From Rhabditophanes sp. KR3021 (taxonomy: Eukaryota > Nematoda > Chromadorea > Rhabditida > Alloionematidae), in the NCBI GenBank assembly GCA_963281155.1, contig CAUJLY010000004.1, forward strand, positions 4,092,001-4,156,000: a stretch of 64,000 bases of DNA. Direction: 5' to 3'. Under the pieces are notes generated by a model. That model ran no database searches. It saw nothing but the letters and a program-made list of their open reading frames with translations, and was not told the origin of the DNA. Each line of letters opens with the position of its first letter. Position 1 is the stretch's first letter. Both the position numbers and the translations under genes were made by a program. Of this stretch, positions 1 to 13,725 are shown one piece after another.

Positions 1-93
1 CTGTTCAAGGCATGCCATTTCAATGGTATTTAAGAAAAATATTTCATCTGTAATCATTACATTTTAAATAAATTTATTTTTATTACGATCAAA

Positions 94-476
94 ATGGCTT
101 TCTTCTTAAGATCTATTATTGTGTAAGTAACAAGCCCTTATACACTTGTATTTACTTTCGTTTTTCTAATTATAGTTTGGCTTTAGCTGCTATCCTTAAC
201 GGACAATATTACAATGGATGGAATTACGGAAGATATTACGCTACTGCTGGTGGATATGAATTGGCCCGCCCCGTTGCCTTACCTCCACCGATGATTCCTG
301 CTCCAGTATACGCACCTGCTCCAATATATGCACCTGCTCCAATTGTACCTGCTCCAATGATGAGACCGCTTGTCGCTGCTGCTCCTGTCCCAGCGCTTTA
401 TCCAGCATATTCACCTTTTGCCCGTGCCGCCGTTCTTTGGGGATCTAACAAGAAACCAATTGCTGCTAAGAACTAA
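94..476 (+). CDS. small Pro/Ala-rich secreted protein
   Basis: Two exons, 94..122 and 176..476, with a 53-bp intron (GTAAGT...TTATAG), give 109 residues. The start is the first ATG and is followed directly by a signal peptide (MAFFLRSIIVLALAAILNGQ). The mature chain begins with a Tyr/Gly-rich stretch and continues with degenerate repeats such as APVYAPAPIYAPAP, then an Ala-rich tail. No cysteines are visible. A poly(A) signal lies at 554..559. Composition fits a cuticle, eggshell or other extracellular matrix component, but I do not recognise a named family and infer only secretion and a structural character. Confidence 0.75.
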
Positions 477-658
477 GTATTCTTTTAAACGTATTGTACA
501 AAAGAACATATTTGTATAAACATTGTTTTGTTTTATTGAATGTAACACATTTAAATAAAGAACATCAGATTAATCAACATTTTATCATTAAAAAGTAAAG
601 AAAATACAATTTGTGTTGAAATAATTAAATAGTAAAGTTGTAAGTCACGTTGGAGATT

Positions 659-1230
659 CTAAACTAAAGTCTTCATCACAATTTCTCTAGAAAATTTGTT
701 GGCTTGAGCTTTTACACGCTTGTTATATTCTGTAAGATTTTGCTTGAAAATGCCGTATGCGTCTGCTTGCGCGGGGTCTTCATTATTAGGGTTAGCGAGA
801 AGAGATTGGATTCCAAGGAGAATATCGACGACGCTAAGTCTGCAATTCCAGTCCTTTCTTTCATCCAACAAGCTCAAGCATACCGTTCCAGAAGGGTAAA
901 TGTTTGGATGGAAAATGTTGGGTTCAAATTTGGCCTTTGGTGGTAATTCTGGATACTCTGGTTTGAATTCAAGAACAAGCTATAATAGAAGATGGTGATT
1001 AATTTAGTAGAATATGGTAATTAGTTTAATAGAGATTACGATGACAAACATACCTTGTATAATCCTCCTGACCAGGGAGTATTCTCAGTTCCTGGAATAG
1101 CACAATCCCAAGTAAACAAATTTAAGGTGCCATCTGCGCTTTTTCTGGGTACGGCAATGAATCCAAATGGATGACTCTTTCTCCAATTTTTGCGCTCCTG
1201 CAACAATCTAGTAGTAGCCAAATTAGACAT
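659..1230 (-). CDS. UBE2I: SUMO-conjugating enzyme UBC9 (E2)
   Basis: Exons 1054..1230 and 659..979 (74-bp intron, phase 0) encode 165 residues; human UBC9 has 158. The protein takes SUMO from the E1 as a thioester and passes it to substrate lysines in the nucleus. The N-terminus [20 protein letters not shown] matches UBC9 closely. The active-site segment [13 protein letters not shown] places the catalytic Cys at residue 93, the same number as in human UBC9. The C-terminal half contains [13 protein letters not shown] and DPAQADAY, both UBC9 signatures. A Met further upstream in the same frame (1272) was not used because family members start at MS. The gene is divergent from ATR, with about 750 bp of shared upstream DNA. 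Confidence 0.96.
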
Positions 1231-1980
1231 GTTTCTTAATATTGAAAGCAAGCTAAGAAATGTAACTAGCAAATAGTTGAATGCGATTTAAAACTCGTAT
1301 ACTTCTTTCCAATCTGTAAAGTCGTTGTAAAACATTTATTGTCTTAAAAATTAAAGTACGATTTTTAAATGACTTTTCCTTGTCAATTTATCAAAGGAAG
1401 AATCAACACGTGGAATAGAAATGTTTAATTGCTGAGAACAAGTAACACCAATCAAGATGACAAAGTACAAATATTCAATTTGAACGAATAAATGCACATA
1501 TTTAATATTTTAAAAACTCTATGCTATGATGTAGTCAACTTTCAAACCATCGTCTTCCCAACAATACTCTCGAAGCAAACTCCTGCAAGCATGTTGGTCG
1601 AATGGATAATTAAAATAAGATGACATGTTACTTAGCTTTCACCCTCTTAATAAATGATGACATGTAATTGTGTTTTAACCTTGGATTTGACTCTCTTTAT
1701 AAACGATGATATATCAAATGTGTCTTCTTTCTGTGTTTCATTACTCCGTAGCTTGATCTCATTTGTAGTGTCTTTTATTGTTCCGAAAAAGACCAGGAAA
1801 CCCCCTTTTACTTAAACAATATGATTAATGAGTATTTACAAGGATTCATTTTTATATGTAACCATTTGAATCATTATAATAATCTTTATAGTGTGTTAGT
1901 ATTAATTATGTTTTACAATGTTGATTAAACAATCCCAAAGCTGCTTTGCTGTTATTTAAAAAATAACTATTGTTATAGAC
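1231..1980. promoter_or_regulatory. divergent intergenic region between UBC9 and ATR
   Basis: About 750 bp between the starts of two head-to-head genes, so probably holding both promoters. No coding potential was seen. The 10-mer GATGACATGT occurs twice (about 1619 and 1657), each time next to a TTTATAA/AATAAA-like run. I cannot identify transcription-factor sites. Confidence 0.4.
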
Positions 1981-4900
1981 ATGTCTACATCATCCAAACC
2001 ATTGGATAGGTTCGTGATGAATCAAATTTACGAATCTGTCAAACGACTGAAATTGAAAGATTACGCCGAAGAGGGGCATGATGTGATGGATAATCCAAAT
2101 ATAATGTATGTTGTTAATTACTTATTATCTTTTTATTTTTATTTAGCTTGAAGGAGGATATTGTTGAATTTGTAAATATTTGGGAATTACTATCAGGAAA
2201 CGAATTCTTACATGCTAATAGGGGCAAAACGTCGCAAGGATTAATATTTTGTTATGAGATAGTATTCAATTACATATCAAAGTGGAATCACTTGCTACCT
2301 TCAGGTAAAGTTTAGCTTATTCCTCGCATTTAATTATTTGTTTTTAGAAATAATAGAATGGTTTGTATGTTCTTCAATACGGGTTATCTCCTATTTCAAA
2401 TGCAATGATCATGCCTTAAAATTGGTTCTGTCTAATGTAACATTTGTAATCAACAACTTGCAAACAAACGTCGCTACAAAAGTATTTACAAGACTTATTA
2501 ATATACTTTTAAACATCATTTCTGGTGTCAATATTATCAACCTTTTTGACAATAATAAAACGGAGAAGGAAGTTGTGGATAATTTCAACTTACCGACTAT
2601 TGAACTTCGTTCCTTTAATGAACATCGCAAGAAAGATTTAAAGAACAGTTTGATTTTACTCTTTTCAAATTCAAACTTTGGAGTTGTTTCTGTACATCTG
2701 CCTAATGAGAGAGACATTTTTGCAACCTTTTTATTGGTGGTGCTAAATGATTACACGGAATCTATTTTCCAACATGCAGCTGCTATGAAAATTATGTGCT
2801 CCCTAATCCAAGAATCAAGCGTAAGCCTGACTCACATTGCAATATGCTATCGCAAAATTCTTCATCTTCATAAATCCTTTAAAGTTATTAGCCAAAGAAG
2901 ATGTACTCCAGTACTACTTGATACAATCAAAACGATTTACAACTATTTCAACATATTTATTGAAGTAAGTGGAAACAAATTAAGGTCTTATCAGGAGAAT
3001 GACGAAGTTACGGATATTGATATCAAAAATTTGTTCGTTGTCGTGGGAGATGTTTTAGCTATGCTTGCAAACAAAGAAGAAGATGCCATTAAAATCCTTA
3101 ATATTATTTGCGATATCTGTTTTTTCTTCACTCAATTGCCAAACATCCAAGATTTTGAAGTATCTTCATACGTGAATGAAATATCAGATGAAATTACAAA
3201 TTTTGTGACCTTCATATTTGCTAATGCAATGCAGATCGACTACTCATATTTCTGCGATTTATTTGGATTCATTTTCAGATTCAAATCCAAAAACGAAATC
3301 TTCTCTTTTGCCAATAACTTTAAAGCATTAGACTTACCAATTGAAATCAAAATTCGCCATCAAAAAATATTATTGCAAATGATTAAGAAGTACTCCATAG
3401 TAGATATTGAAAATGCACTCTCCTTTGTTACTCAGAATCACTTCATAGAGCTGATCAAAGCAGTTTCAAGTTCAGGTAGAAACATCCCAGCTTTATTTGA
3501 AATGTTTGAATACATTTATGAGTTTATGCACATTTACAAAGGTGAACTTCAGATATTATGGGGATTTGTACTTTTGCCATTTTACAGGATTAACGACATT
3601 CAACAGCTCAATAAGATCAGAAACGAATTGCATCATATTTTTGATCGGTTCACCCATGACAAGTTGGATTGTTTTTCCGAACCTTTATTTTTGAGTCTGA
3701 GTGTCAGATGCTTATCAAAAATCAAGCTGCCGTTGGAGATTACACTTAACTTTATACTTGATGCATTGAATTCAGAAAGTGTGGCAGTCAAAGAAACCAT
3801 TCTAAACAATATCGGACAATTTATTGATATTACTACCCAAGACTTTTATGCTCCAATTTTGAAGGCAATGATTGATAAATTTGTGAAAATAGATTGTAAT
3901 GATAGCTTGTGTATATCGTATGTTTACGGAATTTCAAATTTCCTGTGTTCGACTGCCAAAGTTAATGGAAGTATTGAGGAATGTTCAGTTTGCAATGAGG
4001 GGATTTCAAGCAATTTAATCGCACTCAATACTGACCAACAATTCATTGAAAAATTATGCACTTTGATGAATTTGAGTCTTCAAGACAAAGATACTGTTAT
4101 TCAGTGTGTTCTTTTATTTAGAACATTACTCAATCATGTCCAATTGGAAAATGACACTTTGCAATGTCTTGTTCACCCTTTTATCAAAATTATCACTACA
4201 AAAGAATTCGCCGACATTCCAATTATGCAAGAATGTTTCAAAATAGTCATAAAGCGTGGGTTATCACTTGAAAACGCAAAGCTTCTCGATGCCTTGTTAT
4301 TTATTTTGCCAAGTGATGAATGCTACATCTATTTGCTGAGAATCATTGAAGAGTGTCAAGATGATGATATTGTTATTAGATACGTTTCAACTTGTATTAC
4401 CATGGCCATTAATGTGGATCAACATAAGGACGAAAACTTCATGAAAATAGGCCAGAAGATTATTAACATGGTTGGTTTCAAGATAGGTGTATCTCTGGAA
4501 ATACTTTATAAAAGATTTTCCTTTTCAATTATCCCAAAGGTAACAAAAATGATGATTGAAAGACTTCATAAGTGTGCAGTAAAGAAAATAGACAATACAG
4601 TCGAAGAAAAAACAAAGATTATGCTCGATTATTTGAAAAATGTTGTGAATATGTTTGACTTGATTCCTGGCACCAGCAAATCAAGTACCATGAAGGCTTT
4701 TATCACTAATTTCGCGTATAAAAGTATCCCTTATATGTTGTTTACTGGTACTCCATACAAAACTTATACTGATTTCTTGTTTAAGTTTTATGAAAAAATG
4801 TGTGAAATGAGTGTGGATGCCTTAATAGGTGGTTCCATGCAAGGAGTCCTGGAACGTTACTTGAAATGCCCAAACCAAATAAGCGTAGCCAATGATTACA

Positions 4901-7900
4901 TCAAGTTGTTAGCTGGCAAAAAGACATTGGTCGATTTTTTGGAGCAAGAATCTACTTCAACGAGAATTACTTTGTTGGCTAATATTGCTGAAAATCAAAA
5001 AAATGCAATGGTTCTCCTACAAGTACTCTATTATGGAGAAAAGATTACTGATTCTTCTTCAATTACAATTGTTGACATTTTTAAAGACAATTGTTTAGGG
5101 TTGTGCATTGGATTGAGATTCCATATTCTCGATGAAAGCAATTTTTATCAATGCTCGACTGGTCTTAAATCATTAGACATGATTTTGAATGTACTTGGAT
5201 CCGAGTATTTGAATGTGGAAAGCTCCCATTTCATCAGTTTGCTACGTACAATGACAGTTAAGGGTGTCGATGCTATTAAGCCATGGGAATCACTTATTCG
5301 ACAAATTGAAGATTTCAAAATGTCAGCATTATTTCCCCAATTATTGACGTCTATTTCACCTTTCTTTATCCACAAAGAATCAAAGAATTTGTTGTCGATG
5401 GTTTTTAATTTTAGAAAAAAAAACAACGGGACTCAATACATTGTTGAGAGATTTGACAGAATCATCAGTGTTATTTATGAGCTGGAATTAAAACATATTG
5501 TTGAAAAATTATCGTTAAAAGAGCGGAAAAGTTTTGATTTTATAATCAGTAGGAAGTACGATACAAATGAAGTGATTCTCAATTGTGCCAAAGTTATTTG
5601 CGAAGAAGGATTTGAGTTAGTTGAGTTGTCTTTAAAAAGATTAAACTTTGAATTAAACGGAACAGCATTGGAAGATTGCATCCTCCAGGAATTAATACCA
5701 GCTCTATTTTATGCAATTAGAACCTACAGTTACAAGAACATCAAAAGGTTATGTTGCCTTGTATTGGGAAAAGTAGGAGCTGTTGACCCAGGACGACTAA
5801 AGAATGAAGGCTTAGTAATTGAAAGTGGCCAGAATGATACAATCAAATATGCAAATGCTTATATCGATAAAACAACTTTGTTTGTAACAGAATTAATTGA
5901 AAACTTAGTTCTACTAATCCATGAAACCGTCAATTCATATCACACGGATCGTATCACGTTGCTCATCCAGTTGATTCTAAGAAATGTTGCAAAGAATAAT
6001 GAATGGAATAAAAATGTGATATCAAATTTAAGTGAAAAATGTCGTCAAGAATTAAGCAAAATCGATGAAAGGAAAAACTTTTTTGAAGTCAACAAAAATA
6101 TAGTGGATGCAAGAACTCCTGTTGTTAAGCATCTCAAAGAATTTAAGTTCAATGATTGGAAAGTTTCATTTTTTAGGATTTTATCAAACTCCCTCAACAA
6201 ATCGGATATAGCACTCATTTTTGATGATATGAATTTGCTTGTTGTATTAGATAATACTAAGTTCTTCTTTTACTTATTAAAGAACTTAATTCTCCAAGGG
6301 CTGATTGAAAAGAGCAATGAGATTAAAAGGATCTGTTTAGAAGAAATGCGAGCCATTTTTGAACTATGCTTAACTGACAACGGCTGGATTAGACTTGTGG
6401 CCAATTCATTCTTTACATTGCTTGATGAATTGGAGGAATATGCAAACCTAAGCATTCACTGCAACATTAAGCTTACCAACCACATAAAAGTCTTTGTTTC
6501 GGAAATTTACTTACTGAGAACAGTAGAAGACAATCTATCTGTTGCTGCAGCAAACGCATGCGGATGTTACTTTAGATCACTGCGCTTGACAGAGCAATAT
6601 TTAATTGAAAAAAGTGGTCACTTCAATCAAAAATACTACCACTGCTTGGCAAAAATATCAAGTGCACTGAATGATACTGATGCTGTTTAGGAACATTTGA
6701 ATGCATTGAAGATATGGGAGAACCAACTTATGAAGAATCCATTCTGGCTTTAGAAGCAGCAAGAAAATACGCAGAATCTTTACCTCTATATAAGAAGAAC
6801 AATAAAGAATCTGCCTATGCCCTTGCAAAGTGTCTACTTCAGACTGATAATCCGCAAAGTGCCCTAACTTATATTTGTTCAGGATTAAGTCATGCTATGG
6901 ATTTAAACGATGAGGTGAAAGTAAATGAGTTTAAAGAGTTACAGATTGAAGCATTGTCGAAGATGTCGGAATGGAAACTTTTAGACAAAGTTTTATCGGA
7001 GAATGACAGTAACACATTTAAATCGTGGGAAGCAACAAGTGCAGCAATTTTCAATTCAATGAATAATACGAATTTGAGTGCCTTTGAAAATATTATTGAA
7101 GATTGTTACAAATCCTTGGAAGTTAGTTTATCTACGGTTGTTGTACAAAATTCTGAAAACTACATGCAAGCTTACACTCACATCCAGAAGTTACACATGC
7201 TTTCTGAAATCACCGATGCAAAAGGTCTTATATTTGAAAAGGTTGAAGAGTGTGATTTAAATGAAAATATCAAAAAGCTAGTTGCAAAATGGAAGAAAAG
7301 AACGGATAAATGTATGCAGGGAAGTGCAGCCTTGGAGCCAATTCTTGAAAATAGACGGCAAATTTTCAAACAAACGAAATGTCGGGAGGGAAGTAATGCG
7401 ATGGTGGAGCAGTTTCTACATTCCGCTCGTCTCGCTCAATTTGAAGATAACTTGGATTGCTCGTGGACCCATATTTTACATGCAAAGGAAATCGGTGGTG
7501 AATTAACAAAAATTGCTTTAGAAGAAGCCCCCTATCTTATCAAAAAGAACAATCAAGGGAGGGCAATCAAAATGCTGAAAAAAAGTTTACGTCGCAACTA
7601 TCCAACTCTCTCCAAAATATATGATGATAAATTTGAGCCTTTATCTTATCCGGATTCTATGGAAACAGACGCCCTATATACAGAAGAGGATAAAATATTT
7701 TATGTGAAAGCTCAACTCAAATTGATTAAATACGTTGAAGCGGCAGGATCTTCAACATATATTGACATCACTAACATTTTTAACAGCCTTCTTTTAAATG
7801 GATGTCCGAAAGTACAAATAGAAGAGGTTTGGTACAAATACGCAGTTTTCCTGGATTCGCATAGTGATAATGGCAACAATATCGGAAATATGCAAAATGT

Positions 7901-9987
7901 TATGAATGCTTACACAAATACTCTCAAAGAAGGATCAAATTATGCTCATCATGCTGTTTCGAGAATACTTACTATCTGGCTTGATACTACAGATAAATTT
8001 GGTACAACCCAACAACAAAATACTGTTGCAATGAATAGCATTATTATTACCGGATTTACACGACTATATCCCGTAACAATCTTTTACAGAGCTATTTCAC
8101 AAATACTCTCAAGGATTTCACACAAAGTAGAAAGTGTTTTTGTGATATTAAAGGAAATACTAATCCTATTAATCGAACAATTCCCGGACCACTGTATTTG
8201 GCATATGATGGCCCTATATATAAGTTCATCAAAAAAGACAAAAGCAAAGACAACCAAAGATATTCGTTCCCGCAGAATTGAAATCATTATTAATGAAGCT
8301 TTTCAAAAATTCAAAAATCAACATTTTGAAAGCAAAATGAATGCCTACAAATATTTTGCAGAACTGCTTCTTACAGTTGGTGAAAAGGCCACGTCGCGTC
8401 AAAATATCGATGCAATTTACATGCCTTTTTTGATTAGTTTTTTTGAGAAAGGAGAAATGCATACTATGGGAACGAGTAAGTCTATCAATTATTACATTTT
8501 ATTTGATAATTATATTTTCAGCTAAGAGAAAACCTGCTACGAAACTAAATTGTCTCCCTTCAATTCTTTTGCCTTTATCAGCCATGCTAGATGGTCCAAT
8601 GTCAGACCCTACCTTTAATTCCTACAACTTGACCCAAATGAATAGCTTTGATTCGACGTCTTCGTCACACCTACAAAATAGAAAAAATATTTACATTAGA
8701 TCCATTAGCAAAGTTGTTGAAATAATGGCATCTTTGATTCGACCCAAAAAAATTATACTATTTGGATCTGATGGTAAAGAATATCCAATGCTTTGTAAAG
8801 GATCTGATGAACTAAGGAAAGATTTGAGAGTAGTTGAATTCAATAAATTGGTAAACAATTTTCTTGTCCAAGATCCGCAATCACGTAGACAGCAACTCAG
8901 AATACGAACCTATACAGTCATTCCATTAGATGAAAAGGGGGGTATTATTGAGTGGATAAACAACTTAACAACTTTGAAATCTACAATGATGCCTTTGTAT
9001 AGAGAAATGAATATTACAAATGCTCATGATCAACAAGTTTTTTCTGATTGGAATAAAATTGATAAAAATGAGGAAAGAAAGCGTTATCTGACATCGAAGC
9101 TGTATCCTATTTACAAACCAGTAATGGCAGAATATTTTCGTCGTAAATTTGTTGAACCTGGGAAATGGTACAATGCACGTTTACAATATACTAAAACATG
9201 TGCCGTTATGTCTGTTGCAGGATTCATTTACGGACTTGGTGATCGCCACTCGGAAAACATTCTACTTGACACCAAAAATGGAGAAATCGTTCATGTTGAT
9301 TACAATATATTGTTCAATAAAGGGGAAACACTAACAATTGCTGAAATTGTTCCGTTCAGATTGACAAAAAACATCGTTGCTGGTTTTGGACCAACAGGTA
9401 AGTTTCGAATAATTGGTTCAAATGTTTAACGATTAAAAGTAACACACGATGAGTTTATATTTAGACTATTAAAAAATGAAATATTAATAGAAATGTAACG
9501 TTTCTGTACAAAATATGTAGACAGATATTTATTAGCTAGTGAACATATTCAATATTTAAAAAACTACAATATAACTAATATAAAACATTTATTTGCAGGT
9601 GTCAATGGAAGTTTTAAGAAAGCATGCGAATTAAGTTTGGGGGTAATGCGGAATAATAGTCAAGCACTAACAGCTCTATTGCATTCCTTCATCCACGATC
9701 CATTATTAGAATGGAGTAAAATTGAAAGCCGGAACCAGCAGTATCGGCAAAATAATACTAATGGAGGTCATTCTACATTCGATTCCGGTGCTTCAATGGA
9801 AGCTGCGAGTGTAGTCAAATATGTCAAATTAAGATTAAATGGTTTTATCTGCTCCCCTATATGTAACCCAATCATTCCAAATAGCATGCAAATGAGTGTT
9901 TCTGGTCAAGTTGACAAGCTTATAAGTATTGCATCCTCTGACGCTGAATTATGTCAAATGTACGCAGGATGGGCTCCTCATTTATGA
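1981..9987 (+). CDS. ATR: ATR checkpoint kinase (PIKK), one apparent frameshift
   Basis: Exons 1981..2105, 2147..2304, 2348..8475, 8522..9397 and 9599..9987 predict about 2558 residues, in the ATR size range. ATR senses RPA-coated single-stranded DNA and phosphorylates checkpoint targets. The first 1540 residues are HEAT-like helices; a motif near 5780 (KVGAVDPGRL) matches the ATR-specific GAIDPGRL. The FAT domain follows (about 1540-2100), then the kinase: ATP-lobe SDGKEYPMLCKG, catalytic loop GDRHSENILLD (about residue 2376), and HVDYNILFNKG in the metal-binding loop, where most ATRs have HVDFN. The chain ends with FATC (LCQMYAGWAPHL). One problem: the frame breaks at 6688 (TAG) and resumes in another frame. 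Adding one base there restores a gap-free match to vertebrate ATR and makes the exon sum 7677 nt, exactly 2559 codons. Poly(A) signal at 10022..10027. Confidence 0.95.
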
Positions 9988-11406
9988 CCTTATGTGTATA
10001 TTTTTAATTATATTTTATATTAATAAAAACGTTAATAATAATCATACTGAGAATATTGTTTGTGATCATAATTTATTGACTTTACTTAAAAAAATAGCTT
10101 ATAATATTAATGATTCGGTAAAAGAAACACCTTTACAGACAATACATTTGGTGTGTTTGATAAAAACGTACTTACTAAGGTTCATTTTTCACTTAAGAAT
10201 CTTTTGTTTAATCATCTGATTTATAAAAAATAAAGAATGGATATCTAATTAAAAAATATTTATAATAAAGTCACATAATAATTACATGTGTGTCGATTTT
10301 AAAATTGTTTTTGTCGTTACTTCGCATTATTTTATACCTTACACAAATGGTTTCCTCAAAAATAAAACCTGAATTAATTATATTATTGTCGAGAATTTGA
10401 CGGATATACACGCTGTGAAGAAAGTTGAATATTGCCAAAAGGCTATTTGAAAGGGAATTTTAATTGCGTCATTGAATACCTTTTGAGGATTTTGTTATTG
10501 TTGAAAAAGACATTTTCAATAACACTTTTTTGAATTTTGTTTTTCACCTCTTTCTCATTCGAAGTAAGATTTTAACAAATATGTAATAATTAATACTTAT
10601 TAAATTACTTCTGGCGCTAATTAGATATGCATTCACGAAATTATTTTGCCATGCATTACAAAAATATATTCTTACCTTCGTTGACCGGAAATTTTTTTCA
10701 TAATTATTAATAAAAAATTTCTCCTCGGCATACAAATTTGTAATCCTTTAAAAGCCTTTTATGACATAATAATTTTTAGAATAATGCACCAAACGCCATA
10801 TTATTTGGCATATTATACGTGTAAAGGTTGGTAATTCAACATATACTCTCTAGATATGCTTTCACTGCACTTTCAATATATTCATCATAGTTCAAACTTG
10901 AGGATATAACTAAATTTGTGTTGTGTTATCTTTATTGTAATTTATTAATAAATTAATACGCCTGATGTTTTGTGTGGTATCTGTTTTGATAATAATCATT
11001 CCTTTTTTAACCATTTTTTTGACTTAAGAAGATTATTTTCCTTCTTCACATTTTTTAACAAGTTACTCAATCATCTCATTAAGGGATTGTGGATGCTTTT
11101 GTACTGAACAATTTTTTGAAGTATATCTTAAATTTTTAATTATAAATTAATTCTGTTGCTAAGGTTTCGTTACTTCTATAGATTCCGTCAGAAATGAGTA
11201 CCAAATATTTTATTAAAGCTTAAATATGATACAACACATTATATGAGAATTTTTTAAATATTCGACACTACATACATATCTACGAATAGTAGTAGAATAC
11301 AGGCAGAGTCATTCCGTGTACTTGGCATTTAAAAAATCGTATTCATTGGCGTGCTACATTAATATTTTCATTTGACAACTATTCTGTACTTTTAGAATTA
11401 TTTAAT
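9988..11406. other. gene-free interval
   Basis: AT-rich DNA between ATR and the next gene. It holds the ATR 3' UTR with AATAAA at 10022 and 10229. Open frames here are short and low-complexity, and I see no supported gene, RNA or element. Confidence 0.5.
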
Positions 11407-12141
11407 ATGACTGCTATAACGGAGCTCAAATCTATGCATGATATGAAAAACAAAGTTGCTGCTACTCATATCAACCAAAATCGTCATATAGTTAATGAAC
11501 AATTGTAAGTACGAGTGCGTTTAAAATAACTTAATTACCTTTTATTCAGAGGGAAGTTGAAAAAACCCATAAATAAATTGCAGGGTTGTTATGATAACCG
11601 TTTCAATCGAACATATACTTTCGGTGCAGATCTTGTTAGCAGTCAGGAACGTAGAAATTCATTGTCAGCTGATTCTGACATATTCGATTATAATATTGAC
11701 GGTCAGTTCATATTTCATCAAACAAGTATTCTTTAATGATAATATACGCGTTCTTTAATGTGTTATATTTAAAATAACAAATATCGTTCTACACACTTAC
11801 TTTTCAATTTTTTAGATCTTATGAAAGGTATTAAACCGAGACATCCGTCACGTAAATCATGTTATGGTTCAAGAAATAATTCAACTGAAAGCAACATTAA
11901 AGCTAGATATCCCTCACCGGCTATATCATCTTCCTCATCTGCACCCCCATCAAACGAATATTTAGGAATGAAAAAACCTGTCAATCCATCAATTGTGGGA
12001 TTATGCAGAGAAAAATGGGCTGTGACGTTACCCTCTCTAGATGGATTATCGAAGGACCAAAAATGTTGTCAACGGATCTTGGGAGGAACTCAACTCGAAC
12101 TAAGAAAATATCATGATTCTATCAGAAATAGCATGAAATAA
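11407..12141 (+). CDS. unrecognised 191-residue protein
   Basis: Three exons, 11407..11504, 11550..11701 and 11816..12141, join in frame (576 nt). Donors are GTAAGT and GTCAGT, acceptors TTATTCAG and TTTTTTAG. The start is the first ATG in an open frame. The product has no signal peptide or membrane segment. The N-terminal third is charged and helical (ELKSMHDMKNKVAATH), the middle has a Ser-rich run (SPAISSSSSAPPS), and the end has a conserved-looking block around residues 145-185 (GLCREKWAVTLPSLDGL, then LGGTQLELRKYHDSIR). I do not recognise the family and assign no function. The clean splice structure and non-repetitive composition argue that it is a real gene. Confidence 0.65.
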
Positions 12142-12808
12142 AGCAACAACTTCTTGTAACGTCTTGAAATAAATTTGACACATTTACCCCATATTTTTAT
12201 TATTTAAATTTTCTATTAAAATTTTCTCATTTGCCACTTTGTTCTTGTTTCTTGAAATGTTAAAGCCATTCACTACCTTTTATAAAAAATGCAAGCACAT
12301 TATTGACTCATATTAGAGACTGTATAATATTTTTAATATTTTATGTGTCTTTTAAAGAGTAATTTGATACGTAATTAGTATGTACTCTCAAAACTGGCAG
12401 TTTAATTGTAAAATAGTGTATAATGTATCTACTTCTTCAAAAACAAACCCAGCGCCCTTCTTAACAATATTATACATTTCAATTGGTTGAAAATGATACT
12501 CATTCAAAAACATTTTTTAAATAATCCTATTTTTTAAAGGAAGCAGTGTTCAGATAGAAAAATGTGTCTTAAATGAGTGAGCATGTCTTAAAGTTTTTTA
12601 AATTTTTTGCATTTGGTGATAAAAGTTGTTAGTAAACAGTGATAAAATTGACTTTGACTAAGCTTAAAGCATTTGCTTAAATTTTAACATTATTTCAAAA
12701 GAAATATTTTTGTGCCATAAAATGTTGCAATCTCTTTTTTCTTTGTGCTTAAATAAATATTATTTTGCAGTTATCAAAATCACCAATCTATAATAATTTC
12801 TTTCGATA

Positions 12809-13725
12809 ATGTCACTTTTATATTTTATTTTACTTATAAATATTGCTACTCAGAATTGTGATACTCAAGAAGTAGGTATGTTTTAATATTTATCATTCAC
12901 GGTGTTTTTTAATTTTTAAGATAAATGTTACAGTTGCGGATCATACGATCTGTTGGCCAGATGGCCACGACGTCAAGAAGACAATACACTAAAGTACATA
13001 ACTAATTTGCCGTACATTGTTGATGATAGTTGTGAATACATGCGAAGAGAAATTCCTATTGTTTATTGTCCTGATAAATGTGTTAAAATTGTTTTAGAAA
13101 CGGCTAAAACGAGTCCTTTGGAAGATTGTGGTAAGTATAGGTATCGCTAAATATCACATTCATTTCCAGATAGTCGCAAGTTAATTGTTCGTGACTGTTG
13201 GAGTCGAATATTTAATGTGACTAACACATCATTTGCAGCTGGGCCACCAACAGATAAAAGGGTAAGGAATATTTAAAAAAACGCTTCTAAGCAATTTTTT
13301 GTTATGAACATATTTTTATCACAAATACACTTAATTACAATTGCGACTATAAAAAAGTTAAAATAGCATATCAATCTTAGAATTTGTTATGAAACAAAGA
13401 AAATGCAATTAAAATCTAGTATTTCTGATCCAGAAAATACGTAATATCATACAAATGATTTTAATTATGATAACAAAACCGGCTAATAAAAACAAATAAA
13501 CTTGTTTTTAGCTAAACCCAAAAAAGAGGAACCATTTTCTCGCCATATAATATTCGAATCTCTCATTATATTCTTTTTCAGGTTCACCTTTTAGAAAACA
13601 TTGAATCACAAACTACTCAAGGATTTGTATACACATGTTCAAGTTTTTTGTGTAATAATACACACATTTTATTGCCACAAATGTCAAATATATTATTGAT
13701 GTTTACTGTTTATTATTTCCTATAA
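12809..13725 (+). CDS. Ly6/uPAR-like GPI-anchored protein
   Basis: Exons 12809..12875, 12921..13130, 13170..13261 and 13582..13725 give 170 residues. The chain starts with a signal peptide (MSLLYFILLINIATQNC), followed by DKCYSCGSYD, the CxxC opening of the three-finger Ly6 fold, and further paired cysteines (DDSCEYM, YCPDKCVKI, EDCDSRK, RDCW). Near the end the CSSFLCNN segment matches the terminal Ly6 'CN' motif, and it precedes a hydrophobic tail (NILLMFTVYYFL) without charged residues after it, as in GPI-anchor signals. Family members such as quiver/sleepless modulate channels and receptors at the cell surface; the specific partner here is unknown. Fold and anchor are inferred from the pattern. 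Confidence 0.78.

Noticed and set aside
6655..6720. Programmed -1 ribosomal frameshift in ATR
   Set aside because: The sequence GCTGTTTAGG lacks a canonical X-XXY-YYZ slippery heptamer and no pseudoknot was evident; a single missing base is simpler.
2409..8462. Several minus-strand frames of 60-100 codons across the ATR exons
   Set aside because: Antisense shadows of a strongly supported coding region.
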